64,000 nucleotides of DNA, from contig JADYUL010000002.1 of NCBI GenBank assembly GCA_021531795.1, positions 62,001 through 126,000 on the forward strand. The letters run 5' to 3'. The stretch comes from Lacrimispora saccharolytica (GTDB lineage: Bacteria; Bacillota; Clostridia; Lachnospirales; Lachnospiraceae). Below the pieces are notes generated by a model that searched no databases, was not told the DNA's origin, and saw only the letters and a list, made by a program, of their open reading frames with translations. Positions 28,208-36,978 of the stretch are shown in pieces. Within the stretch, counting starts at the first letter, position 1. Each line of letters starts with the position of its first letter. The position numbers and the translations under genes are program-made.

Positions 28208-28753
28208 ATGTATAAGGATATCTATGATCAGGCAAAGAATGTTGCCGGGGAAATAATTGAGACAGCAAAGCTATGTAAGGGACAGATTCTTGTCGTAGGC
28301 TGTTCCACAAGCGAAGTCTGTGGCGATAAGATAGGAACTAATTCAAGTCCGGATGTAGCAAGGGCGGTCTTTGGCGGTATCTATGATGCCTGCAGAGAGA
28401 AGGGCGTATATGTAGCTACCCAGTGCTGCGAGCATCTGAACAGAGCCATTATTATTGAAGCCGAGGCTGTACCCGGAGCAGAGATAGTAAATGTGGTTCC
28501 GTATCCCAAGGCAGGTGGTTCACTGTCTACGGTAGCCTATGAAACCTTTGAGGAACCTGTAGCTCTTGAGGAAATCAAGGCTGATGCAGGAATTGATATA
28601 GGCGGTACACTTATCGGTATGCATCTAAAGAAGGTGGCTGTTCCTGTAAGACTTGAGCACAACACCATTGGCAAAGCTCATGTTATTGCAGCAAGAACCA
28701 GAGCCAAATTTATCGGCGGCGACAGAGCCCACTATAATGATGAGCTTAAGTAA
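28208..28753 (+). CDS. TIGR01440 / DUF436 family protein (YwlG-like)
   Basis: A 181-residue cytoplasmic protein of the conserved Firmicute family TIGR01440. Recognisable segments are LVVGCSTSEVCGDKIGTNSSP, QCCEHLNRAIIIE and DIGGTLIGMHLKKVAVPVR. Function is unknown. It lies 7 bases after the sortase gene with AGGA ahead of ATG 28208, and a strong terminator follows, so it ends the leuS-srtB-DUF436 transcript. Confidence 0.88.
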   Translation: MYKDIYDQAKNVAGEIIETAKLCKGQILVVGCSTSEVCGDKIGTNSSPDVARAVFGGIYDACREKGVYVATQCCEHLNRAIIIEAEAVPGAEIVNVVPYPKAGGSLSTVAYETFEEPVALEEIKADAGIDIGGTLIGMHLKKVAVPVRLEHNTIGKAHVIAARTRAKFIGGDRAHYNDELK

Positions 28754-28761
28754 CTATTATG

Positions 28762-28807
28762 GCGAGGTATGAGTACTATATTAGAGTACTGAATACCTCG
28801 CTTTTTT
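28762..28807 (+). terminator. Terminator after the DUF436 gene
   Basis: A long hairpin: GCGAGGTAT pairs with ATACCTCGC and AGTACT with AGTACT (arms 28762-28777 and 28785-28801, small internal bulge, 7-base loop), followed by six T residues (28802-28807). Confidence 0.9.
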
Positions 28808-29057
28808 ATTTGGATATTTTGAATAAATTGTTCTTTTTTGTCTTTGTCAGATAGAATCAGACTTCTTATTTCTACTAAATTTTGTATATTCTTCTTGAAA
28901 AATCACCAATATATAGTAAAATTAATATAATAATCAATAAAAAATATACTATGGGAGAAGTGTGTCCAAAAATGGATATGCTTTTTCCTAAGTTAATATG
29001 TGCATATTGCCGATATATGTAATGAGATATTGTGTTTTCTGACTTAAGGAGAAGTCC
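28808..29057 (+). promoter_or_regulatory. AT-rich leader and promoter region of the first LRR gene
   Basis: About 250 bases without a gene. It contains a perfect TATAAT at 28926-28931 without a good -35 box, and TTGAAA at 28895-28900 without a well-spaced -10. Transcription presumably starts here and leaves a leader of about 120 bases. I see no known riboswitch or strong hairpin in it. AAGGAG at 29046-29051 is the ribosome site for the ATG at 29058. Confidence 0.4.
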
Positions 29058-32000
29058 ATGAGAAAAGCAAGTAAGAAGCAAAACAGAAGATTAAAGAGAA
29101 CAGTGAGGCGAACAATAGGTGCGCTTTGTTTGATTTCCGCAATAACCATAGCAGCAATCCCTGTTCCTGAGAATATGGCATATGATCCTGCTACAGCGGA
29201 TGTGCCCAAATATCCTAAGCTTGAGTATGATAGTAGTGGTAATCCAATACGAAATAATAATGGGTCTGCAGGTTATCTTAAAATTGATGATACTAATGTG
29301 CCTGGATCAGACACATCATATACAAAAAATAATACAGCTTTTGTTATATCAAAAACTTCTACCGGAGACTATCAGCTAGATTGGCAGTTTGATTATTACG
29401 CTGCCTCAGATGGAGCTAACGGATATATTGTAAAATACAATGATCAGTATCAGGTTGATGAAGTTGAACTAAATCATAGAGTGTATTCAGATTATGTTAA
29501 TATACCCGAAGCACAGGAGAAATTATTTTTCGATAGTACTGATGCTGAGGTTTCTATCGACATATATTACGGTGATATAAAAGCAAATACGATTGGGTCT
29601 GTAAAGACTTTGGGACATCAATATAAACTAACAGGTGACCCTAATAACGTGGCCGAAACCTCACAGGTTGACCATGACTTTTTTTATAATAATTTGAGAG
29701 CAGAATATGATGCTTATAAGTCGCAGTATGATAATTATATTTTGTACAAGGATACTGATAAAGCGTCATCTTATCCCAAGCCAGAGGATGTTGTAAGGAC
29801 TTATAAGAATGTTTATACTACAGAAACTGCACAAATGCAGTTTTTGTGCGACCAGTTGTTTGGAACTGGTACATCAATGTCATTGCAGATAGTTGATAAA
29901 CGATTATATGATTCAAATAATCAGCCTACTGCTTGGTCAAAGGTATATGTTCCAAAACTTTCTTCTCTTCCAAATGGTGATGGAAAGACTATAACAATTC
30001 AAGGTACATCATATTATTTTGATAATAATCTGTTTCTGGCTAATAAATTCGGCGCCATTATAGGTGTAGCAAAAAATGCATTTAAAGATGTAAAAAATGT
30101 TAGAACACTCACGATGGCAAAGGAAATATCTTCGATAGGAGATTCAGCGTTTGAAAATAGTTTCCTTCAGTCAGTAACAGTTTCGTCTGATGCAAAAATT
30201 GGAAACAGGGCATTTGCAGATTGTATTAGACTTACTTCTGCTACGCTCCCTGAGGGCGTTGGACAGATTGGAACGGAGGCTTTTACGGGCTGTCCTTTGG
30301 AAACCATAACAATTCCTGACAGTGTTACCGAAATTGGAGATGGAGCTTTTTATAATTGTCAGAGATTAAAAGAAGTAAAATTTTTGGCATTAGGAGCTGC
30401 GAATAAAACAATTGGAGATGGAGCTTTCTATGACTGTGTAGGCTTAAATTATGTTGATTTTAGCGTTGAAGACAACGGGGCAAGCTGTTCGATTTCTATG
30501 ATGGGTGATGCGGCTTTTGCTGTATCTTCTCAGGAAACTGGAAATATGAGTGTTTTTCAGTTTCCCAATTCAATTGTATCCGGAGATAGTATAGGCAGTT
30601 ATTTGTTGGGAAATAGGAAAAAGCTTAATACAGTTATTCTTCCGACTAACCTTGGAGTAACCACTCTTGAGGATACCTTTGTTTACAAATGTGTTAATCT
30701 TGAAAGCGTAGTTTTTCCTGACGGGGCAAATCAGGCAAGCTATGACCCCTCAACTTTCTATTCAGTTACAAATCCTAATTTTTATGTAAGAGGGCCTAAA
30801 CTAAATACTAATAATACAGCAGCAAATTGTAGAAAAGCTACATGGAAAGCCTTGTTTAATTACAATACCACTGAGAATAATGGCAAACACGTGCCGTATG
30901 TCTATAATGAGGGTGGCGTTGATTATTATGAGGTTAGTGATGGAACCTATTCTATGATAATAAACAGTCAGACCGGAGAACTTACTTCGTGTACATTTGC
31001 TGAAGGGGCTACTGTATCTGATATTGGTACTGATCCGCAAGATCCGTTTACGATTCCTGCGCTGGTTGGAACAACCACAGTAACCGGAATAAAAGATGGT
31101 TGTTTTAATGGTGGTGAATTAACGGGAGTTCTTGATTACATAGTATATCTGGAAATTGAAGATGGCAGTAATATTACTTCATTAAATGACAGTTGCTTTG
31201 AGGGTGCAAAAAAACTGAAGGGTGTTGTAATAGGAGATAGTGTAACAACAATCGGAGCAAAGGCGTTTAATAACTGTGGCGCTCTTGAAAAGGTACAAAT
31301 TGGTCCTTCTATTGAAAAGTTGGGAGATTCTGCATTTAACGATTGTAAACAACTTACTGATATTTATTTTGAGAAACCGTACCAGACTAATATTAATAGT
31401 GGAAACTATATAAAAAAAGAAGATATTGGAGCCAACGCCCTTACAACCGGAAGTGATAAGCTTACTGTTCATGGTACGATAATCCCTGATTATGGTCCGT
31501 TTGCCTGGTCAATGGCAGAGGATAATTTTGTAGATAATAGAACAGGTCTTAGAGTATGTTACAATTCACCTGCGCCTGATAACCTTACGGTTATTCTTGA
31601 CAATACAAACTTATTACCTACATTGGTGGATTATCCTCATTATGAGTATTTACCGGAGGGATTAAGAAATAATATTGAATCTAATGCTACGCTTGATTCT
31701 GTTGATGACCAGTATGCATATAACTGTACAAGAGATATTGTTATTCCGGCCGGAGTTAAATCCATAGATGTTAAGCACTTTATTAATGCAACATCAGAAG
31801 GATCTGCTACAGGTCTTACTAACGGCAAAAGTGCTGATACATATCTAAGGGATAATCCTGATTTTAAGTATTACAATCAGTACAAGGATTATGGATTGTT
31901 CAACGGATATTATGGAATGAATAAAGATACCACTGATGGAACTACAATAATAGGAACTGGAACAGACGCATACGAATACAGTCCAACAGCATCCGATAAG

Positions 32001-33932
32001 GTTAAGTATGAAAAGAATAATCTCGGTAATGACAGAATTACATCTGTTGTTATGAGCGATGTTGAATATCTTCCGGATAAGGCCTTTGAAAACTGTGAAA
32101 GACTGGGATTGGTTAATCTTGGAGGAGCAATGCAGGATGTAGGTGTTCTTCCGTTCTATGATTGCGATAATCTTGTGACTGTTGGTTGTGGTAACGGTAC
32201 ATATGTTGCCAATAATGGAATTCTGTATGAGAATCTGTCAGACGGAAGTAAGAAGATAATAGAATGCTTTGCCTCGAGAGGTGGTGCAGTTGGTTCTTCA
32301 ACAGTTGATACCGATGCAGATCCGGATTTAGCCAATGTTAGGGAAATTGCCAATAATGCCTTTGATGATTGTGATCAGATAAGGTTTGTTGATTTCACTG
32401 ATGCTGATAATATTTCAACAATACCGGAAGGCTGCTTTAAGAATTGCGATAATCTAAGGACAGTAGAGCTTCCTACCACTGTATCTTCTGTTGAGAAGGA
32501 TGCATTTACTAATATGAAATCGGATGTTGAGATAGTGGCAAGGAATAAAACTCTATTCCTCTCAAGCGGCGCAATAGATAATAAGGGAGGAAACACACCG
32601 TATTTTGTAACATATAAGGATTCTCAATCCAGAAAATATGCCAAGGAACAGAAGGCCAATATCGACAAGACATTGGATGACAGCTTTATTGTAAGATTCT
32701 TTAACCATGATGGTACTGTACTTCTTAAAACTGATTTTGTTCAGGAAGGAAAAGCGGCAACCCCGCCTGATGATGATGAGATTCCTGACAGAACTGCAGA
32801 AGGTTTTGTATTCGATAAATGGAGTATTGATATAAAGAATATTACAGAGGATTGTTTTGTACTTGCTCTGTATAAGGCTGTTGGAAATGTTACTCCCGGC
32901 GTAACACCCGGCGTAACTCCCGGTGTGAATCCAGGCACCACACCAGGTACTAATCCCGGAACAACACCCGGTGTAACACCCGGAAGCGGTGGCTCGGGCT
33001 CAGGAGGAAGCAGCAGCACTAAGTATACATTAACAGTAGTATACGGTAGTGGTTCAGGTCAGTATGCTGAAGGAACCAAGGTTATTATTGAAGCTATTGA
33101 CGCTCCTGCCGGTAAGGTATTTGATAAGTGGGTAGTTACAGGTGCGCCTGCGACTATCTATAGCTCAACAAGTAAGTCAACTACCATTACTACTACAAAC
33201 GGAGATACCGCGGTTACAGCTACCTACAAGGATGCTACATCAGGAAGCAGTAGTGGAAGCAGTTCTTCTTCATCTACAGGTGCTACAGGAACGACAAACA
33301 GAAATAATACCGGAACTAACGGAGGAAACTCAGGTAATAGTGGAACGGGTGGAAATAGTGGTACATCCGTTAATATTACTAAACCCGGTATTTCTGATAT
33401 TGATAAGGCATATGCTTCAGTGTCAGGTTCTACAGACAATTTTGTAGTAAAAGTTACTGAGAGTCAGGAAGCAGCTAATGCTGTTGCGACTGCTTTAGCA
33501 AATAAGTATCCTGACATGACCGGAATAAAGTATTTTGCCATGGACATTAATTTGTATGATGTCACAGGAAACAATCAGATTACTGATACAAGCAACCTGT
33601 CTGTTAACATTACCATGCCTCTGCCTGATGCACTACGTCAGTATGCAGGTAATAACAGGGCAGCATCTGTAATAAACGGTAACCAGCTTGAAGATCTGCC
33701 GGCTAAGTTTGTAACGGTTGACGGAGTGCCATGTATCAGCTTTACAGCCACACACTTCTCACCCTATGCAATATATGTAGATACCAATAATCTTACATAT
33801 GGAACAGCGGACTACTCACCTAAGACAGGTGATCCTATTCATCCGAAGTGGTTTGTGGTAATTGCACTTGCTGCAACCTCACTTATTCTCTTCCTTAAGA
33901 AGGATAAGGTGATTGTACCAAGAGCAGTATAA
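29058..33932 (+). CDS. Large secreted BspA-type LRR surface protein with SPKTG sorting signal
   Basis: A 1624-residue wall-anchored protein. A basic N-terminus with a hydrophobic segment (about residues 20-36) is the signal peptide. A region of about 275 residues of unknown type follows. Then come blocks of BspA-type leucine-rich repeats (LRR_5: IGDSAFENS, IGNRAFADC, IGTEAFTGC, IGDGAFYNC, IGAKAFNNC) at about 330-560 and 690-800, and again at about 990-1180. An InlB B-repeat-like module (about 1215-1275), eight [VT][TN]PG tetrapeptides (from 1278), a second InlB-like module, a Ser/Gly/Asn-rich linker and a C-terminal beta domain complete it. The end is SPKTG (1587-1591), a membrane helix and a basic tail. 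Such repeats often bind host or plant surfaces, but the partner is unknown. The first two thirds look more AT-rich than the rest. Confidence 0.88.
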   Translation: MRKASKKQNRRLKRTVRRTIGALCLISAITIAAIPVPENMAYDPATADVPKYPKLEYDSSGNPIRNNNGSAGYLKIDDTNVPGSDTSYTKNNTAFVISKTSTGDYQLDWQFDYYAASDGANGYIVKYNDQYQVDEVELNHRVYSDYVNIPEAQEKLFFDSTDAEVSIDIYYGDIKANTIGSVKTLGHQYKLTGDPNNVAETSQVDHDFFYNNLRAEYDAYKSQYDNYILYKDTDKASSYPKPEDVVRTYKNVYTTETAQMQFLCDQLFGTGTSMSLQIVDKRLYDSNNQPTAWSKVYVPKLSSLPNGDGKTITIQGTSYYFDNNLFLANKFGAIIGVAKNAFKDVKNVRTLTMAKEISSIGDSAFENSFLQSVTVSSDAKIGNRAFADCIRLTSATLPEGVGQIGTEAFTGCPLETITIPDSVTEIGDGAFYNCQRLKEVKFLALGAANKTIGDGAFYDCVGLNYVDFSVEDNGASCSISMMGDAAFAVSSQETGNMSVFQFPNSIVSGDSIGSYLLGNRKKLNTVILPTNLGVTTLEDTFVYKCVNLESVVFPDGANQASYDPSTFYSVTNPNFYVRGPKLNTNNTAANCRKATWKALFNYNTTENNGKHVPYVYNEGGVDYYEVSDGTYSMIINSQTGELTSCTFAEGATVSDIGTDPQDPFTIPALVGTTTVTGIKDGCFNGGELTGVLDYIVYLEIEDGSNITSLNDSCFEGAKKLKGVVIGDSVTTIGAKAFNNCGALEKVQIGPSIEKLGDSAFNDCKQLTDIYFEKPYQTNINSGNYIKKEDIGANALTTGSDKLTVHGTIIPDYGPFAWSMAEDNFVDNRTGLRVCYNSPAPDNLTVILDNTNLLPTLVDYPHYEYLPEGLRNNIESNATLDSVDDQYAYNCTRDIVIPAGVKSIDVKHFINATSEGSATGLTNGKSADTYLRDNPDFKYYNQYKDYGLFNGYYGMNKDTTDGTTIIGTGTDAYEYSPTASDKVKYEKNNLGNDRITSVVMSDVEYLPDKAFENCERLGLVNLGGAMQDVGVLPFYDCDNLVTVGCGNGTYVANNGILYENLSDGSKKIIECFASRGGAVGSSTVDTDADPDLANVREIANNAFDDCDQIRFVDFTDADNISTIPEGCFKNCDNLRTVELPTTVSSVEKDAFTNMKSDVEIVARNKTLFLSSGAIDNKGGNTPYFVTYKDSQSRKYAKEQKANIDKTLDDSFIVRFFNHDGTVLLKTDFVQEGKAATPPDDDEIPDRTAEGFVFDKWSIDIKNITEDCFVLALYKAVGNVTPGVTPGVTPGVNPGTTPGTNPGTTPGVTPGSGGSGSGGSSSTKYTLTVVYGSGSGQYAEGTKVIIEAIDAPAGKVFDKWVVTGAPATIYSSTSKSTTITTTNGDTAVTATYKDATSGSSSGSSSSSSTGATGTTNRNNTGTNGGNSGNSGTGGNSGTSVNITKPGISDIDKAYASVSGSTDNFVVKVTESQEAANAVATALANKYPDMTGIKYFAMDINLYDVTGNNQITDTSNLSVNITMPLPDALRQYAGNNRAASVINGNQLEDLPAKFVTVDGVPCISFTATHFSPYAIYVDTNNLTYGTADYSPKTGDPIHPKWFVVIALAATSLILFLKKDKVIVPRAV
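32889..32984 (+). repeat. Eight tandem 12-base units coding for [V/T][T/N]PG
   Basis: Eight in-frame tetrapeptide units (VTPG three times, VNPG, TTPG, TNPG, TTPG, VTPG) form a proline/glycine spacer between two extracellular modules. The DNA units vary in the third base, so slippage-driven length change is possible but not strongly favoured. Confidence 0.85.
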
Positions 33933-33940
33933 TAGACTTG

Positions 33941-33967
33941 AATTGCCCTGCAATCTGCAGGGCAATT
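33941..33967. terminator. Hairpin between the two LRR genes
   Basis: A perfect 12-bp stem (33941-33952 / 33956-33967) with a 3-base ATC loop lies 9 bases after the first LRR stop and 14 bases before the next start codon. No T-run follows, so it may be a processing or partial-termination site instead of a full terminator. Confidence 0.6.
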
Positions 33968-33981
33968 TACGATACAGGATT

Positions 33982-36807
33982 ATGAAAAAGAAGATAAGAA
34001 GGATTATAGGTGCAGTTCTTATACTGACATCAATATTGTTTTTCTTAATACCTGCACTTGACACAGAAGCTGTCGTGTTGGATCCGTTCCAGATGGACCA
34101 CGACTCGCTTGACAAGTATGAAGGCACAGCTATCACTGTGTCTGTTCCCGATGATGTTAAAACTATAGGTGCTGAGAGCTTCGCGGGTAATCAGACTCTG
34201 GCTCAGATTGATGTAGGCAAGAACACAAGGACCATTGAGCATGGAGCCTTTGCTAATTGTCCGTATCTATATTCAGTTACCACTCATGATAACCTTGAGG
34301 AGATTCAGACAGCTGCCTTTGCAGGGGATGGAAGACTTACAAGTATTAACCTGGGAGCAGCTGTAAGCGAACTTGGATATGGAGTCTTTGCGGGTTGTAA
34401 TAACTTATCTTCAATAACAATAAGCAGAAATAATGATAATTTCACTTATCTTAACGGCGCACTCTATGACAGGGATGGAGAATATCTCTATGCTTATCTT
34501 GGAGGATATACTTCGACCTATTATCGTATGCCTAATTCTGTGGAAGGCATGAGTAAGTATTGCTTCTGGGGTAATAATGTCCTGGACAGTGTATCAATCT
34601 CGCCCTATATAGAGACAATACCTGCTTATGCATTCTCCAACTGCAGAAATCTTAAGAAGGTAAACATTCCATACAGTGTCACAACCATAGATGCCAAGGC
34701 CTTTGAGAACTGTGTAAGCCTTGTAGATGTCAGTATTCCCGCAAGTGTCAGTTACATTGACCCGACAGCCTTTGACGGCTGCGTGAATCTTAATATCATT
34801 GCAGACCCGGGAACAGCTGCATATGAGTTCTTCCAGAATTTCGACAACAGCGATGTTGCTGATGCTGAAAGCGGAGATGTCAATGTGGTTATCTATCCCG
34901 ACGAAGAAGAGCAGGAGACTAACGACAACAATGACGGAAAGGACTATGATGAGTCCTACACCGGCTCTCTTGTGGACGCCAGCAAGGATCCGAGCAATGT
35001 AGATTATATGCCATCCTATAATCCTCTGGATGTAGTAGAGGAGAATATAGTAGCCAAGTCATTGATTGTAGGCGGCAATGCGGTGTTATTCTATAACCCT
35101 GAGGTAGTGGTCAACGGAAACGATTCTGATAACACAACGCCCACAGATCCTACTACAACAACCCATACTGACAGTGATAGCGACGATACCAATGAGACCG
35201 TAATATACGATTCTGCCAAGGGCGGATATCTTCCCAAGTACACCAGAGTTGATGACCGTATAGCCACACAGGCTTTCTATGGCAATGGTAAGCTTAATAG
35301 CTACGACATTCCTTCGGATGTAACCTATATTTCTGACTTCGCCTTCGCCAGAAGTGCACTAAAGAGTATAGATATTCCAGAAGGCGTGACCCATATCGGA
35401 TACGGTGCCTTCTATCATTGCGATAATCTTACAGAGGTTAATATACCTAAGACTGTGACAGATATTGAGGGCTATGCCTTCGCCAATACTCCCTACATGG
35501 CTGCGGCCAAGGCCAATACCCAGAATAACTTTATTATTGTCGGCGACGGTATTCTGTTATCCTTTACCGGTAACAGTGACAGAGTGACTATCCCTGAGGG
35601 TGTCAAGAAGGTTGCACCGGGTGCATTCCTTGATAATACCACGCTCAAAGCGGTGTCCATGCCATCCACACTTACAGAGATAGGAGAGGATGCCTTCAAA
35701 GGCTGCAGTAATTTGTCAAGCGTATCTCTTAATGAAGGACTTACAGCTATAGGTGACAGGGCATTTATGGAATGTCCTCTTACGAGTCTTGCCATTCCTA
35801 CATCCGTTAAGACCATAGGCCTTCGTGCAGTTGATTATTCATTTTCAGGCAAAAATGCTGAAACTAAGGTTGTTGTCCTATCCGGTAACAGTCTGCCTAC
35901 AGTATCATACGGTAAGACCTCTCAGAGACTGGAAAATGATGAATACAGGTGCGATTCTCTGTATAATGTTCTCTTTGCAGTAGTCGATTCCGCTGACGTT
36001 AACCTTGATGGAAGTGTACTTAAGAGCCCAAGTGGTTTCTCGGGAGTAGTATTGACCAAGAACAGGGATTCAGCAGGTAATGAGACGGGTAGTATGAGTG
36101 TGGTAGACAGCAATATCTTCAGTGATGAGGTGTTAAGCAGCCTGCCGGATACTGTGGATATAGACGGAAGTACTTATATTATAAAAGATATGGATAAGGT
36201 CACCCTGTCTGAAAATAAGATAAATGATAACCCTACTAAGGATTTGGATGTTCTCTTTAACGGTAAAATGAATGAAAACTATACAGCTACACTGTCTGAA
36301 GAACATAATGTAGGTACGCTATGTATTGATACCAACAATGACGGAGTACTTGAGAGTAAGTATAAGGAGCTGTTCGGAAATAACAATGAAGTGAAGATAT
36401 CGTCCTTTGATGTAAAGCTTACCGATTCATCAGGTGTTGTGAATATTGATAAGCTTGGAAGCTCATCGATAAATGTCAGCATGCAGATACCTGAGGGAGT
36501 GAAGGGTGATACCTATCATGCAGTTACCATAGATTCGGACGGTCAGCTCGAAGAACTTAAAACAATAGTAAACGAGACCTATAATACTGTTGACTTTACT
36601 ATGAGTCATATGGGTAAGGTCGGAATATATGCTACAGGAGCAGATAACAGTTCGGTAATACTTAAGAGTGGCAAGACAGTCAGGAATTACAAACTGGATG
36701 ATTCACCCAATACAGGAGATATGAGTCTGCCCATTCGAGCAGTTATTTCTCTTGGATTATTTGCTGCAGGATTATTCCTGGTCGTATACAAGAAGAGAAT
36801 AATATAA
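33982..36807 (+). CDS. Second secreted LRR surface protein with SPNTG sorting signal
   Basis: A 941-residue wall-anchored protein. The signal peptide is basic then hydrophobic (residues 1-32). BspA-type LRRs (SFAGNQTLAQIDVG, AFANCPYL, AFENCVSLVDVSIP) occupy about 45-280, an acidic Asn/Asp-rich linker follows, and a second LRR block lies at about 420-620. The C-terminal region contains a beta domain similar to that of the preceding gene (SINVSMQIPEG... then SHMGKVGIYATG). SPNTG (908-912), a hydrophobic helix and KKRII form the sorting signal. ATG 33982 is chosen because the MKKKIRR signal peptide starts there; its ribosome site (AGGA only 2 bases away) is poor. Probably cotranscribed with the upstream gene. 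Confidence 0.87.
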   Translation: MKKKIRRIIGAVLILTSILFFLIPALDTEAVVLDPFQMDHDSLDKYEGTAITVSVPDDVKTIGAESFAGNQTLAQIDVGKNTRTIEHGAFANCPYLYSVTTHDNLEEIQTAAFAGDGRLTSINLGAAVSELGYGVFAGCNNLSSITISRNNDNFTYLNGALYDRDGEYLYAYLGGYTSTYYRMPNSVEGMSKYCFWGNNVLDSVSISPYIETIPAYAFSNCRNLKKVNIPYSVTTIDAKAFENCVSLVDVSIPASVSYIDPTAFDGCVNLNIIADPGTAAYEFFQNFDNSDVADAESGDVNVVIYPDEEEQETNDNNDGKDYDESYTGSLVDASKDPSNVDYMPSYNPLDVVEENIVAKSLIVGGNAVLFYNPEVVVNGNDSDNTTPTDPTTTTHTDSDSDDTNETVIYDSAKGGYLPKYTRVDDRIATQAFYGNGKLNSYDIPSDVTYISDFAFARSALKSIDIPEGVTHIGYGAFYHCDNLTEVNIPKTVTDIEGYAFANTPYMAAAKANTQNNFIIVGDGILLSFTGNSDRVTIPEGVKKVAPGAFLDNTTLKAVSMPSTLTEIGEDAFKGCSNLSSVSLNEGLTAIGDRAFMECPLTSLAIPTSVKTIGLRAVDYSFSGKNAETKVVVLSGNSLPTVSYGKTSQRLENDEYRCDSLYNVLFAVVDSADVNLDGSVLKSPSGFSGVVLTKNRDSAGNETGSMSVVDSNIFSDEVLSSLPDTVDIDGSTYIIKDMDKVTLSENKINDNPTKDLDVLFNGKMNENYTATLSEEHNVGTLCIDTNNDGVLESKYKELFGNNNEVKISSFDVKLTDSSGVVNIDKLGSSSINVSMQIPEGVKGDTYHAVTIDSDGQLEELKTIVNETYNTVDFTMSHMGKVGIYATGADNSSVILKSGKTVRNYKLDDSPNTGDMSLPIRAVISLGLFAAGLFLVVYKKRII

Positions 36808-36838
36808 TAAGCGAATAATATAATTAGCGAGGAATAAG

Positions 36839-36865
36839 AGCCGGGAAATCCCGGCTTTTATTTTT
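36839..36865 (+). terminator. Terminator after the LRR genes
   Basis: A 7-bp GC-rich stem AGCCGGG / CCCGGCT (36839-36845 / 36850-36856) with an AAAT loop, followed by TTTATTTTT. Confidence 0.9.
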
Positions 36866-36867
36866 GG

Positions 36868-36896
36868 TTGACATTAATAGTATGATTGTATACAAT
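36868..36896 (+). promoter_or_regulatory. Promoter with overlapping operator of the citrate synthase operon
   Basis: Perfect -35 TTGACA (36868-36873), 17-base spacer and -10 TACAAT (36891-36896). The perfect 12-base palindrome ATTGTATACAAT (36885-36896) covers the -10 box. Palindromes of this kind, with a GTATAC-type core, are typical of GntR/FadR-subfamily operators, and a GntR/FCD gene is second in this operon, so autorepression is inferred. The 80-base leader has an imperfect GCTTACG/CGCAAGC hairpin followed by five T (36934-36958) that might act as an attenuator. Confidence 0.8.
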
Positions 36897-36978
36897 TATA
36901 CATAAACGCAATATTATATTATTAAAAGGTTATGCTTACGTTAGTCGCAAGCGTTTTTGCCGGAAATGGAGAAGGAAA

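Noticed and set aside
32889-32984. CRISPR-like or regulatory direct repeat
   Set aside because: The 12-base units are in frame, have no spacers and code for a Pro/Gly tetrapeptide linker.
36934-36958. Attenuator hairpin in the citrate operon leader as a separate feature
   Set aside because: The stem is only 7 bp with one mismatch; it is mentioned with the promoter but not called alone.
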